Positions 42,143-51,595 of a stretch of DNA of 64,000 nucleotides are shown here, in pieces. The notes under the pieces are model-generated. The model was not told where the DNA came from and searched no databases. It worked only from the letters and a program-made list of their open reading frames with translations. The stretch is from a bacterium (GTDB taxonomy: Bacteria; Desulfobacterota; Binatia; Binatales; Binataceae). The DNA lies in assembly GCA_014896235.1 (NCBI GenBank), contig JADBKU010000020.1, positions 79,304-143,303 on the forward strand, written 5' to 3'. Position 1 is the stretch's first letter; each line of letters starts with the position of its first letter. A program made the translations under genes and the position numbers.

Positions 42143-42955
42143 ATGGGATACGAGTCGCTTGAAGTGATTCGCGAAGGCTCGGTCGCGTGGTTGACGCTCA
42201 ACCGGCCGCATGCGCTGAACGCGCTGAACGCCGCGATGGTGGATGAACTGCACGATTTCCTGCGCGGACTGGGGAATGATCGAAAGACGCGCGTGGTCGT
42301 GATGCGCGGCGCGGGCCGGGCGTTTTGCGCCGGTCTTGATCTGAAAGAGCAATCGGGCGGCGGCGGCGTTGACGTGGTCGAGGCGAGCGTCGCGCGCACC
42401 TACGATATCCAGCGCAAAATGAGCGATTTAACGGTGGCGATGCGGCGCGCGCCGCAACCGTTTATAGCTGCAGTGCGCGGACCTGCGTCGGGCGGCGGCT
42501 TCGCGCTCGCGCTGGCCGCGGACGTGCGGATCGCTGGCGAATCGGCGCGCTTTAACGCCGCCTTCATCAGAATCGGCTTGAGCGCGTGCGACATGGGCGT
42601 TAGCTACTTTTTGCCGCGCGCCGTAGGGATGTCGATCGCGTCGGAACTGATGCTCACGGGAAGATTCATCAATGCGCAACGCGCGCTCGCGACCGGATTG
42701 GTGTCGGAAGTCGTTCCCGACGGCGAACTTGACGCCGCGGCGGAACGACTCGCGCAGGAAATGGTCGAAACCTCGCCGCTTGGCCTCCGGTTGACCAAAG
42801 AATGTCTTGCGGCGGCGGTGGATGCGGGCGGACTCGAACAGGCGATCCAGATCGAAGACCGGAATCAAACGCTCTGCGTGCGCGCCGGTTATATCGCGGA
42901 GGGCGCGAGAGCGTTCGTCGAAAAGCGCAAACCCCGTTTCGAGAGCGTCGAATAA
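42143..42955 (+). CDS. Enoyl-CoA hydratase/isomerase
   Basis: A 270-residue crotonase-fold protein. VAWLTLNRPHALNALNAAMV, GAGRAFCAGLDLKEQSGGG (oxyanion loop) and AVRGPASGGGFALALAADVR (second oxyanion Gly pair) are family hallmarks. The first catalytic Glu position is Pro/Ala-like here and the second region reads AFIRIGLSACDMGVSYFL, so hydratase versus isomerase cannot be decided. It stands alone, ending near a terminator shared with gltA. Confidence 0.9.
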   Translation: MGYESLEVIREGSVAWLTLNRPHALNALNAAMVDELHDFLRGLGNDRKTRVVVMRGAGRAFCAGLDLKEQSGGGGVDVVEASVARTYDIQRKMSDLTVAMRRAPQPFIAAVRGPASGGGFALALAADVRIAGESARFNAAFIRIGLSACDMGVSYFLPRAVGMSIASELMLTGRFINAQRALATGLVSEVVPDGELDAAAERLAQEMVETSPLGLRLTKECLAAAVDAGGLEQAIQIEDRNQTLCVRAGYIAEGARAFVEKRKPRFESVE

Positions 42956-42990
42956 GATCTTCGGCTCCTACAGCGCCCAGTCCTGAACAT

Positions 42991-43020
42991 AAAAAGGACG
43001 CGGCCTTGAGGGCCGCGTCC
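42991..43020 (-). terminator. Terminator between echA-type gene and gltA
   Basis: A 10-bp stem GGACGCGGCC/GGCCGCGTCC with loop TTGAG is followed on the - strand by five T residues. It ends the citrate synthase transcript and could also stop the convergent hydratase gene. Confidence 0.85.
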
Positions 43021-43074
43021 CGCTTCGTCGTTTCTCGAGCGGCGCGTCCGATTCGGATCGCACCAGGCGCGGCG

Positions 43075-44406
43075 TCAGATCTGATCGCTGACGGCATCCT
43101 CGCGCATCGTCGGCTCCGGGCGATGCTCGATCGGCGTCCAGTGCCGCGTCTGCTCGCCGATATAAACCTGGCGCGGGCGCGCGATTTTCTGTTCCGGATC
43201 GCGCACCATCTCGGCCCACTGCGCCATCCATCCGGAAGTCCGCGGAATCGCGAACAGCACTGGGAACATCTGCATTGGGAAACCCATCGCCTGATAGGTC
43301 ACGCCGGTATAAAAATCGACGTTCGGATAAAGCTTGCGCGAAACGAAGTAGTCGTCCTCAAGCGCGATCTTCTCCAATTCCAGCGAGATGTCGATCAGCG
43401 GATTGCGGCCGGTAACCTCAAACACCTCGTAGGCGATTTTTTTGACGATTTTCGCGCGCGGGTCGTAGTTCTTGTACACGCGATGGCCGAATCCCATCAG
43501 GCGGCGCTTGCCCTCTTTGACGCCCTTAATGAACTCGGGCACGTTCTTGGGCGATCCGATTTCGACCAGCATCCGGATTACCGCTTCGTTGGCGCCGCCA
43601 TGGAGCGGACCGTACAGCGCGGCGGTGGCGGCGGCGACAGCGGAATACGGATCCACCTGCGAGCTGCCGACCGAACGCATCGCGTTGGCGGAGCAGTTCT
43701 GTTCATGGTCGGCGTGCAGAATGAAGAGCACGTCCAGCGCGCGTTCGAGCGTCGGATTCGGCTTATATTCGCGCTCCGTCATCCGGAACAGCATCGAGAG
43801 GAAATTCCCGGTGTAGCTCAGACTGTTGTCCGGATAAACGTAAGGCAGGCCGCGCGTGTGCCGATAGGCGAACGCCGCCAGCGTCGGAACCTTGCCGATC
43901 AGACGGCGGGTCTGCAGCCGGCGCGATTCGAGGTCATGGATTTGCGCCGCTTCGGGATAGAAGGTCGAAAGCGCGCCGATCGTGCTCACCAGCATGCCCA
44001 TCGGATGCGCGTCGTAGCGGAAACCCTCCATGAATTTCTTGACGTTTTCATGGATCATAGTGTGGGTCTTGATGTTGCTCTCCCAAGCTGCGTAATGCTT
44101 GCGGTCGGGCAGCTCGCCCTTGACGATCAGGTAGGCGACCTCGAGGTAGTTGCTCTTTTCCGCCAACTCTTCGATCGGGTAGCCGCGGTAGCGCAGGATG
44201 CCCTTGTCGCCGTCGATAAAGGTTATCCGGCTGCGGCAGGACGCCGTGTTGGTAAAGGCCGGATCATAGGACATCAGGCCGAAATCGTCGGCGGAAGTCT
44301 TGATGTCCCGCAGGGCCGCGGCGCGAATCACGCCGCCCTCTTCGATCGGGATTTCGTACTGTTTGCCCGTACGGTTGTCGGTAATCGAAAGCGTCTCTTT
44401 TGCCAT
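43075..44406 (-). CDS. gltA: Citrate synthase
   Basis: A 443-residue hexameric-type citrate synthase, TCA-cycle entry enzyme. SCRSRITFIDGDKGILRYRG opens the fold; ADHEQNCSANAMR holds the first active-site His, GPLHGGANEAVI the second, and GFGHRVYKNYDPRA the third region, with the catalytic Asp following near the C-terminus. Length and the start MAKETLSITD are standard. Single gene. Confidence 0.97.
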   Translation of the reverse strand: MAKETLSITDNRTGKQYEIPIEEGGVIRAAALRDIKTSADDFGLMSYDPAFTNTASCRSRITFIDGDKGILRYRGYPIEELAEKSNYLEVAYLIVKGELPDRKHYAAWESNIKTHTMIHENVKKFMEGFRYDAHPMGMLVSTIGALSTFYPEAAQIHDLESRRLQTRRLIGKVPTLAAFAYRHTRGLPYVYPDNSLSYTGNFLSMLFRMTEREYKPNPTLERALDVLFILHADHEQNCSANAMRSVGSSQVDPYSAVAAATAALYGPLHGGANEAVIRMLVEIGSPKNVPEFIKGVKEGKRRLMGFGHRVYKNYDPRAKIVKKIAYEVFEVTGRNPLIDISLELEKIALEDDYFVSRKLYPNVDFYTGVTYQAMGFPMQMFPVLFAIPRTSGWMAQWAEMVRDPEQKIARPRQVYIGEQTRHWTPIEHRPEPTMREDAVSDQI

Positions 44407-44711
44407 GAACCTTCCTCGCTCGGTGGCGCGCGGCGCGCGGCTCCGACGGCCTTGACGCGTCATCCGGCGTCATGTCAGCCGCGCTTCGCGATCAACATAT
44501 ATGCAGTAATGTTTCTTTTAGACAATTTGGCGGCGAGAAGCAAACGCAGCGGGCGTCCGGCGGGAGATTTTTTTCGCGCGCTGGTGGAAATCATGCGCTT
44601 GGCGATGCGACACTAAAAGACCGCCGACGGCACGAAAATCGCGCTGGACGGCATTGGCGTCTGGTTAACCGCACAACGGACAATCTCAGGGAGAGAAAGG
44701 AAACATACCAG

Positions 44712-46115
44712 GTGAGCGAATTCGGTGCGATGATTAAGCGGGCGTTGAACGGCGACCGCTTCCGCCATCCGTTCCTCCGTCGTCTTGCCGGTTTTGCGCA
44801 TGGCGAAGTCGACGCGATCTATTCGCGCGACGTGCAGAAATGGCTGCTGATCGCGCCGATAATCGGCGTGGTGACGGGACTGACGATCACGCTGATTACC
44901 CTAGTAATCCTCGAATTGATCTGGGCGCATCTGCTGCCGTTTTATCTGCGCCACCACTGGACGATCGTGCCCGGATTGATTGTCGGCTTCTTCCTGACCG
45001 GCGTGATCATGCAGCGGCGCACGCCCGATCCCAACGAACACTCGACCGAAGAAATTATCCGCTCGTATCACGAACGCAATGGCGAAATCGACGTCAAACC
45101 GTTCTGGTGGAAATTATTGGCCGCCGTCACCACCGTCGGATCGGGCGGCAGCGCCGCGCTCGAAGGCCCGAGCATCTATGGCGGCGGCGCGATCGGTTCG
45201 TGGCTCTGGACGAAGCTCGAGCGTTTCGGCGTGAGCGAACGCGATCGGCGGCTGATGCTGATCAGCGGGGCGGGGGCCGGCATGGCCGCGGTCTTCCGCG
45301 CTCCGCTCACGGGCATCGTGTTCGCGCTCGAGATGCCGTACAAAGACGATCTTGCGCACGAGGCGCTGCTGCCGTCGCTGATCGCGTCGGTGGTGTCTTA
45401 CGGCACGTTGACGGCGTTTATCGGCACGACGCCGCTGTTTGGCTTCGCAGGCGCCGCGGGATTCGAGCCATCCGACCTGCTTTGGGCGGCGCTTTTGGGC
45501 CTGATTCTGGGCTTAATCGCGATGATTTTCACGACGCTTTTCCGGCGTACGCGGAAATTCGTCGTCAATTCTCCCATGTCGCATACCAAAAAACTTGTAA
45601 TTGGCGGCGCGTTGACGGGATTCTGCGGCTTGCTGTTCGTTACGCTTTATCCGGGCGGCTTGATTCCGATCGGTCCGAACTACGAAGCCGCGCACATGAT
45701 CTTGTGGAACAATTTCCCGCCCGGCGAACTGATTTGCTTTGCGCTCCTGAAATTGGCGGCGACGTTATTTTCGCTGGGAACCGGCGGCGTGAGCGCGATG
45801 TTCGTGCCGCTGTTCCTGACCGGCGGAGCGCTGGGCCGCGTCTTTGGACACATGATCGGAAATACCGCCGGACTAAATCTGTATGCAGCGGTCGGGATGG
45901 CGGCGTTTCTGGCCGCGGGATACAAAGCGCCGCTGACCGCGGTCGTCTTTGTCGCCGAGACCACGGGCGGCCATCCGTACATTATTCCGAGCCTGATCGG
46001 CGCGGCGTGCGCGTATGCGATTTCCGGAGAATCCTCGGCGTCGGGCGATCAATGGCTGCACGAAGGCGACCCCGGTCCGGGCCATGAGGCGATCGCGCAT
46101 CGCCACGCGGATTGA
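44712..46115 (+). CDS. ClC-family chloride channel or transporter
   Basis: A 467-residue membrane protein with ten or more helices. GSGGSAALEGPSIYGGG corresponds to the first selectivity-filter loop and carries the gating Glu (ALEGP); AGMAAVFRAPLTGIVFALE and GTGGVSAMFVPLFLTGGAL (second filter loop) follow, and YKAPLTAVVFVAETTGG closes the pore domain. No CBS domains are present. The GTG at 44712 after AGAGAAAGGAAAC is preferred; the longer frame to 44472 lacks family sequence. Confidence 0.9.
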   Translation: MSEFGAMIKRALNGDRFRHPFLRRLAGFAHGEVDAIYSRDVQKWLLIAPIIGVVTGLTITLITLVILELIWAHLLPFYLRHHWTIVPGLIVGFFLTGVIMQRRTPDPNEHSTEEIIRSYHERNGEIDVKPFWWKLLAAVTTVGSGGSAALEGPSIYGGGAIGSWLWTKLERFGVSERDRRLMLISGAGAGMAAVFRAPLTGIVFALEMPYKDDLAHEALLPSLIASVVSYGTLTAFIGTTPLFGFAGAAGFEPSDLLWAALLGLILGLIAMIFTTLFRRTRKFVVNSPMSHTKKLVIGGALTGFCGLLFVTLYPGGLIPIGPNYEAAHMILWNNFPPGELICFALLKLAATLFSLGTGGVSAMFVPLFLTGGALGRVFGHMIGNTAGLNLYAAVGMAAFLAAGYKAPLTAVVFVAETTGGHPYIIPSLIGAACAYAISGESSASGDQWLHEGDPGPGHEAIAHRHAD

Positions 46116-46133
46116 AGGCGAGCGCGGCCGGAT

Positions 46134-47255
46134 TCAGTAGCCGCCGAGCGCGGCGACGCGTTCGCGATGATATGGCGGAGCGCCGAACAGGCTCTCGTTC
46201 AGGCGCGCGCGTTTGAACCAGAAGTGGATGTCGTGCTCCCAGGTGAAGCCGATTCCGCCATGCATCAGGACGGCTTTGCCGGCGGCGCGGCTGTAAACGT
46301 CGCAGGCGCGCGCCTTGGCCATCGCGGCCGCCCGCGCGGCGTCGCGCGGCAGCGCGTCGAAAGCATAGGCGGCGTACCAGACCAGCGCGCGCGCCGGCTC
46401 GAGGTCGGCCACTATCTCCGCGGCGGCGTGCTTGATCGCCTGAAACGATCCGATCGGCTTGCCGAATTGCTCGCGGACTTTCGCGTATTCGACCGCCATG
46501 TCGAGCACGCGCTGGGCGCCGCCGATCGAGTCAGCGGCGATCGCGATCGCGCCCGCACTCAGCACGCGCTCGTAGAGATCGGCGCCGCCCCGCAATTGCG
46601 CTTCAGGCGGCGCAAGCACGCCGTCGAACTCGACGAGCGCGAGCCGCCGCGTCAGGTCGAGCGCTTTGAGCGGGCGGATTTTTACGCCGGCTGCGTTTGC
46701 CGGAACAACGAACAACCCGACGTCGCGAGCGCCGGCTCCGGTGCGCGCCGCCACGATAAAGAAGCTCGCCGATTGCGCGTACGGCACGAACATCTTCATG
46801 CCGTTAATCACGGCGCCGGCGGGAGCCGTCCGCGCGGTGGCGGCGAAATCGGAGGGGGCGAGTCCATCGTTGGCCTCGACAATCGCGACCGCGCCGGTCG
46901 CGTCGCCGGACGCAAGCGGCCTGAGCCAGCGCGTGTTGATTTCATCGCCGCCGCCCGCAGCCAGCGCGTACGCCGCGATCGCCGACGAGAACAGAAACGG
47001 CCCTGGCATCGCCGCGTAGCCGCATTCCTCAAGCAGCACCGCCATGTCGAGCATCCCGAGGCCGGCGCCGCCGAACCGCTCGGGAACAATCAGGCCCGGC
47101 CATCCGAGTTGCGCCATCTTGCGCTCCAGCTCCGGCGATAATCCGGCGGCGTCCAAGGCGATCTCGCGCATCTTCCGCGCGGGACATTCGCCCGCCAGAA
47201 AATGACGCGCGCTTTCGCGCAACTGTTCCTGTTCTTCGCTCAGGCCAAAGTCCAT
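46134..47255 (-). CDS. Acyl-CoA dehydrogenase, subunit 1
   Basis: A 373-residue acyl-CoA dehydrogenase (FadE fold). MDFGLSEEQEQLRESARHFL, YVPYAQSASFFIVAA-type core, EYAKVREQFGKPIGSFQAIK (FAD contact) and LMHGGIGFTWEHDIHFWFKR (FAD-binding end) are visible. The overall sequence is divergent and short in the mid-domain. It lies 34 bases after another acyl-CoA dehydrogenase, like the heteromeric FadE pairs that act on bulky sterol or side-chain CoA esters. Confidence 0.9.
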   Translation of the reverse strand: MDFGLSEEQEQLRESARHFLAGECPARKMREIALDAAGLSPELERKMAQLGWPGLIVPERFGGAGLGMLDMAVLLEECGYAAMPGPFLFSSAIAAYALAAGGGDEINTRWLRPLASGDATGAVAIVEANDGLAPSDFAATARTAPAGAVINGMKMFVPYAQSASFFIVAARTGAGARDVGLFVVPANAAGVKIRPLKALDLTRRLALVEFDGVLAPPEAQLRGGADLYERVLSAGAIAIAADSIGGAQRVLDMAVEYAKVREQFGKPIGSFQAIKHAAAEIVADLEPARALVWYAAYAFDALPRDAARAAAMAKARACDVYSRAAGKAVLMHGGIGFTWEHDIHFWFKRARLNESLFGAPPYHRERVAALGGY

Positions 47256-47288
47256 CGTCGTAATTCCATTCCGCCGGCCATGCCCCGC

Positions 47289-48479
47289 TCAGCGCGACTT
47301 CGGCAGTTTCAGGCCGCGCTCGGCGATAATGTTTTTCTGGATGTGCGAGGTGCCGCCGCCGATCACGAGTCCCAGCGTGAACATCCATTCGTAGGGCCAG
47401 AATCCGCGATCCATCGCGTGGCCGTCATCGCGCGCGAGCATCGCGTAATCGCCCATCGCCTCCATCGCCGCGGTCGCGAGGTCGTGGTTCAGTTCGGTGC
47501 CGACCAGCTTGTTCACCCACGCTCCCAGCCCGGGATTGCGCCCGCGTATCGAATCGGTCAGTTGGCGCAGCATGTGATACTTCGTCGCCTCGACGCGGAT
47601 TTCGAGGTCGGCGAGCCGCTGCCGGAACACGGGGTCTTCGGTCAGTGGCCGCCCGCCGCGCATTGTCGCGGCAGCCAGCGTCTTCAGCCGATTGAACAGC
47701 ATCTGCGTGGTCGTGGTCGAGCCGAGCATGTTGCGTTCGTGAAAGAGGGTGGCGTTGGCGACCATCCATCCCTCGTTTAGCTTGCCAACAAGATTTCGGC
47801 GCGGCACGCGCACATTGTCGAAAAAGACTTCGTTGAAGCCGCGATCTCCGGTCATCTGCACCAGCGGTTTGACGGTAATGCCGGGGCTTTTCATGTCGAT
47901 CAGGATGTAGGAGATGCCGCGATGCTTGGGCGCGTCGGGGTCGGTGCGCACGAGGCAGAACATCATGTCGGCGAAATGCGCGTTGGACGTCCACACCTTC
48001 TGGCCATTGACGACGAATTCGTCGCCCACGATTTCCGCGCGCGTGCGCAACGAAGCGAGGTCCGATCCCGAGCCGGGTTCGGAATAGCCCTGACACCAGA
48101 TTTCTTCCGCCGTCAGTATTTTGGGCAGATAGCGCGCTTTCTGCTCGTCATTGCCCCACGTGATCAGCGTCGGACCGACCATCGAAATGCCCATCGCGCC
48201 AATCAGGGCCGGCGCGCGCGTGCGCACCATCTCTTCGTTCACGATCGACTGCCGCACCGGGTCCATCGCCTGTCCGCCGTATTCTTTCGGCCATGACAAG
48301 GCGAGATAGCCCGCCTGATGGACGCGGCGCTGCCAGATTTTCATTTTTTCCAGCGTGCTCTTGTCGCGATCGGCGTTCCGATCGAAGCCGCGCAGGCCGC
48401 TGGTTGGTATGTTTTCGTCGAGCCAATTCCGCACTTGGCGGCGGAACGCTTCTTCTTCCGGCGTATAGTTCAAATCCAT
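47289..48479 (-). CDS. Acyl-CoA dehydrogenase, subunit 2
   Basis: A 396-residue FadE-type enzyme with the canonical mid-domain EEIWCQGYSEPGSGSDLASL, INGQKVWTSN-type block (VVNGQKVWTSNAHFADMM) and GITVKPLVQMTGDRGFNEVF. The end is GGGTSHIQKNIIAERGL, the usual ACAD terminus. It is upstream of and probably co-transcribed with the gene at 46134-47255, together forming a heteromeric dehydrogenase. Confidence 0.94.
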   Translation of the reverse strand: MDLNYTPEEEAFRRQVRNWLDENIPTSGLRGFDRNADRDKSTLEKMKIWQRRVHQAGYLALSWPKEYGGQAMDPVRQSIVNEEMVRTRAPALIGAMGISMVGPTLITWGNDEQKARYLPKILTAEEIWCQGYSEPGSGSDLASLRTRAEIVGDEFVVNGQKVWTSNAHFADMMFCLVRTDPDAPKHRGISYILIDMKSPGITVKPLVQMTGDRGFNEVFFDNVRVPRRNLVGKLNEGWMVANATLFHERNMLGSTTTTQMLFNRLKTLAAATMRGGRPLTEDPVFRQRLADLEIRVEATKYHMLRQLTDSIRGRNPGLGAWVNKLVGTELNHDLATAAMEAMGDYAMLARDDGHAMDRGFWPYEWMFTLGLVIGGGTSHIQKNIIAERGLKLPKSR

Positions 48480-48568
48480 ATGGTGAGCCCGCGGGCGCGT
48501 CCCGGCGTGGCTACCGCCAGCATAGCCGAGCGGCGCCGAGTGGCAAGGATCATCGCTGATTCAAGCGG

Positions 48569-49789
48569 TCAAACTTCCGCCGCGATTTCATATCCGCCGG
48601 CTCTGAGGCGCGCGAGGAGTTCGTCGCGATGACCGTGGCCGCGCGTCTCGATCTCAAGCGTGACGCGCGCGCCGCCGATCGGAATGTCGCGGCGCGTGCG
48701 GTCATGGCTGATCGATCGGATATTCGCGCCGGTCGCGCCGATCAGGTCGAGCAGCTTGCGCAACTCGCCTGGACGGTCGCGCAGGTCGAGCGTGAAGCTG
48801 GTCAAGCGGCCGGCTTTCGACAATCCGTAGCCGATAATCCGATCGAGCAGATTGATATCGATATTGCCGCCGCTGATGCACAGCACGACGCGTTTTCCTT
48901 TTAATTCGCCGCGGATTTTCAGCGCGCCCGCCAATGCCGTCGCGCCCGCGCCTTCGGTCAGCAATTTAAGCCGCTCGAGCATCAGCAGCACCGCTTCGCC
49001 AATCTCGAAATCATCGACGGCGACCGCGCGCCGCACATGCTTGCGGATTATCGCGAAGGGAATCGCGCCGATTCGTCCGGTCGCGAGCCCGTCCGCGATC
49101 GTATCCACCGCGCGCACGATCGACGACGCCGCGCCGGCGGCGAGGCTCGTGCTGAGTTGCGGCGATCCCGCCGCTTCGACGCCGATCACCTCGGTGCGCG
49201 GCGACCGTTCAGCCAACGCCGCCGCGATTCCGGCAAGCAGTCCGCCTCCGCCCGTCGGAATGAGTACGGCGTCCGGCTGCAGTTCCTCCGCGATTTCGAG
49301 TCCTATGGTGCCCTGACCGGCGATTACGAACGGATCGTCGTAGGCGTCAACGAAAACCGCGTCAGTGCGGGCGCGCAGCTCCTCCGCCGCCGCGCGCGCG
49401 GCGGGGTAATCGGCGCCGGCAAGCACGACTTCGGGGCCGTACGCGCGCGTCGCATCGATTTTGGCGATCGCCGCCGTCCGCGGCATCACGATGGTCGCGC
49501 GTACGCCCGCGCGGCGTGCGGCGCACGCAAGCGCCTGGCCATGATTTCCGGCGGAGGCCGCGATTACGCCGCGCGCCGCTTCGGCGGGAGTCAGGCTTGC
49601 GATTCGATTCGCGGCGCCGCGAATTTTGAACGACCCGGTCTTCTGCAGATTTTCGGTTTTGAGATAGACCTCGGCGCCGATCATTTGATCGAGCGTGGCG
49701 CTGCGCATCAACGGCGTCGGATGAATCAAAGCGGCGATCCGCGCGCGCGCCGCCTCGATCTCGGCGATCGCCGGCGCCGCGTCAGCCAT
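48569..49789 (-). CDS. Threonine ammonia-lyase
   Basis: A 406-residue PLP enzyme converting threonine to 2-oxobutanoate and ammonia. The PLP Lys is in TGSFKIRGAANR, the phosphate-binding loop is PTGGGGLLAGIA, and the C-terminal third is an ACT-like regulatory domain (FTLDLRDRPGELRKLLDLIG, VTLEIETRGHGHRDELLARL). The start at 49789 (MADAAPAIAE) is chosen on family length. It overlaps the end of the small upstream gene by eight bases. Confidence 0.93.
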   Translation of the reverse strand: MADAAPAIAEIEAARARIAALIHPTPLMRSATLDQMIGAEVYLKTENLQKTGSFKIRGAANRIASLTPAEAARGVIAASAGNHGQALACAARRAGVRATIVMPRTAAIAKIDATRAYGPEVVLAGADYPAARAAAEELRARTDAVFVDAYDDPFVIAGQGTIGLEIAEELQPDAVLIPTGGGGLLAGIAAALAERSPRTEVIGVEAAGSPQLSTSLAAGAASSIVRAVDTIADGLATGRIGAIPFAIIRKHVRRAVAVDDFEIGEAVLLMLERLKLLTEGAGATALAGALKIRGELKGKRVVLCISGGNIDINLLDRIIGYGLSKAGRLTSFTLDLRDRPGELRKLLDLIGATGANIRSISHDRTRRDIPIGGARVTLEIETRGHGHRDELLARLRAGGYEIAAEV

Positions 49790-50135
49790 GATTATGCGCG
49801 GCGGCGAATTGCCGCTCGCGAATCGCGCCGAATCCGTCACCGGCGAAATCGACTTGCCGACACGCGCCGGTGCGGTAATCGAGGTCGAGCAAGAGGTAGC
49901 GGATTGGCCGGCGTTTGATCGACGCGATCAGCGCCGCGACGCTGTCGCGATCGGACGTGGAAATCGAGGCGATTTCGGCGGCGTCGAGCCGGCTTTGCGC
50001 GACGAACGCGCGCGCCCGTTCCTCGCTCGAAAACGCCAGCGCTCCCGCCCACGACTGATCCTTCTCCTGAAAAGCGATCAGCGCGCCTGAAGCGTCGAGC
50101 AGAAAATAGAGTTCCGGAAAATCCAAGTCGTTCAC
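49782..50135 (-). CDS. Small protein of unknown function upstream of threonine deaminase
   Basis: A 117-residue protein, MNDLDFPELYFLLDASGALI, then SSEERARAFVAQSRLDAAEI and RRPIRYLLLDLDYRTGACRQ. The strand-helix pattern looks like a real compact alpha/beta fold, reminiscent of SseB-type domains, but I do not recognise the family. It overlaps the threonine deaminase start by eight bases, so they are co-transcribed. Confidence 0.6.
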   Translation of the reverse strand: MNDLDFPELYFLLDASGALIAFQEKDQSWAGALAFSSEERARAFVAQSRLDAAEIASISTSDRDSVAALIASIKRRPIRYLLLDLDYRTGACRQVDFAGDGFGAIRERQFAAAHNHG

Positions 50136-50368
50136 GCGGCCCCTGTTCCATCACGGGCGATTTCGATCGCCGCGAGCGCTGGCGCGTTTCGACGCGCGTG
50201 ATAATTTTTCAGGATGCGCAGCAAAATTCGCGTCTCGTTCGGCGGGCGGCCAAATCGCTTACGTTCGCGCCATGTTGCCGCTACTGGAGACTACCGCTCG
50301 CGGAGGCGTGGATTCAACCGCGATCCATTCCGCGCGGACGACATGCGGTTCGTGAAAGTTTCGCACGA

Positions 50369-51580
50369 ATGATTCCGCGCTCAGCCAGCGCCGATTCGTT
50401 TCGGCTGATTGCGACGCGCGCGATGCGCGGCCTGGCCGACGGGGCGGTCAGCGTAATCCTGCCCAGCTATCTTTCCGCGATCGGGTTCAGCGCCACGCGC
50501 GTCGGCGCAATCGTTTTCGGCACGTTGATCGGTTCCGCGGCCCTCACGCTCTGGATCGGTCTTGCGGCCAATCGTATCGGCCGCCGCCGCGTGCTGCTCG
50601 GCGCTGCGCTATTGATGATCGCGACCGGGGCCGGATTCGCGTCGCTGACCGCATTCTGGCCGCTGTTCGCGGTAGCGGTCGTCGGCACGCTCAATCCGTC
50701 CGCCGGCGACGTCAGCCTGTTCCTGCCGATCGAACAGGCGGCGCTTGCCGAAACGGTCGCCGCGAATGAGATGACCAGCGTCTTCTCGATCTATAACGTC
50801 GCCGGCGCAGGAGCTGGCGCGATCGGCGCGCTGCTGAGCGGCCTGCCCGCAATCGCGGCGCGCCGCGTCCATCTGCCGCTCGCTCTGGCGGAGCGCTACG
50901 CCTTCGTCTTCTACGCGTCGATCGGCGGGTTGGCGGCGCTCGTCTATCTTGCGATGACTCCTGCGATCGAGCGCGAACCGTCCGCCAACCGCGCGAAACC
51001 GCTCGAAAAATCGCGCGGCATCGTGTTTCGGCTGTCGGCGCTGTTCTGCTTGGACGCGTTCGGCGGCGGCCTTGCGATTCAATCGCTGCTCGCGCTCTGG
51101 CTGTTCCGCCGCTTCCAGATGTCATTGCAGTCCGCCGGATGGTTTTTCTTTTTCACCGGATTGCTCGGCGCCGCATCGCAGTTGCTCTCGCCGCGCATCG
51201 CGGCGCGCTTCGGACGGATCAACACGATGGCGTGGACACACATTCCCGCCAACCTTTGCCTCATGATCGCGGGCGCGATGACCGACGTGCGCTTCGCGCT
51301 CGCATTCCTGCTTGCGCGCGCCTCGATGTCATCGATGGATGTGCCGGCGCGGCAATCCTACGTGATGGCGGTTGTTCCTCCTGAAGAACGCGCCGCGGCA
51401 GCCAGCGTCACCAATGTGCCGCGGAGCCTGGCCAGCGCGCTAGCGCCGCTGCCCGCCGGCGCCTTGCTAGAAGCGTCGCCGTTCGGCTGGCCGCTCGTGC
51501 TGGGCGGCCTGTGCAAACTGATTTATGACGGATTGCTGCTCGCGCAGTTTCGCGCCGTAAAGCCTGAAGACGAGCTCTGA
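50369..51580 (+). CDS. MFS transporter
   Basis: A 403-residue major-facilitator protein with about twelve helices. ATRAMRGLADGAVSVILPSY, FSATRVGAIVFGTLIGSAAL, then the A-motif-like ANRIGRRRVLLGAALLMIAT, and a second half with LDAFGGGLAIQSLLALWLFR, RIAARFGRINTM and VPPEERAAAASVTNVPRSLA. The substrate is not identifiable. The start MIPRSASADS at 50369 is preferred over upstream in-frame sequence without family character. Confidence 0.85.
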   Translation: MIPRSASADSFRLIATRAMRGLADGAVSVILPSYLSAIGFSATRVGAIVFGTLIGSAALTLWIGLAANRIGRRRVLLGAALLMIATGAGFASLTAFWPLFAVAVVGTLNPSAGDVSLFLPIEQAALAETVAANEMTSVFSIYNVAGAGAGAIGALLSGLPAIAARRVHLPLALAERYAFVFYASIGGLAALVYLAMTPAIEREPSANRAKPLEKSRGIVFRLSALFCLDAFGGGLAIQSLLALWLFRRFQMSLQSAGWFFFFTGLLGAASQLLSPRIAARFGRINTMAWTHIPANLCLMIAGAMTDVRFALAFLLARASMSSMDVPARQSYVMAVVPPEERAAAASVTNVPRSLASALAPLPAGALLEASPFGWPLVLGGLCKLIYDGLLLAQFRAVKPEDEL

Positions 51581-51595
51581 CGCCGCCGGCCGCGC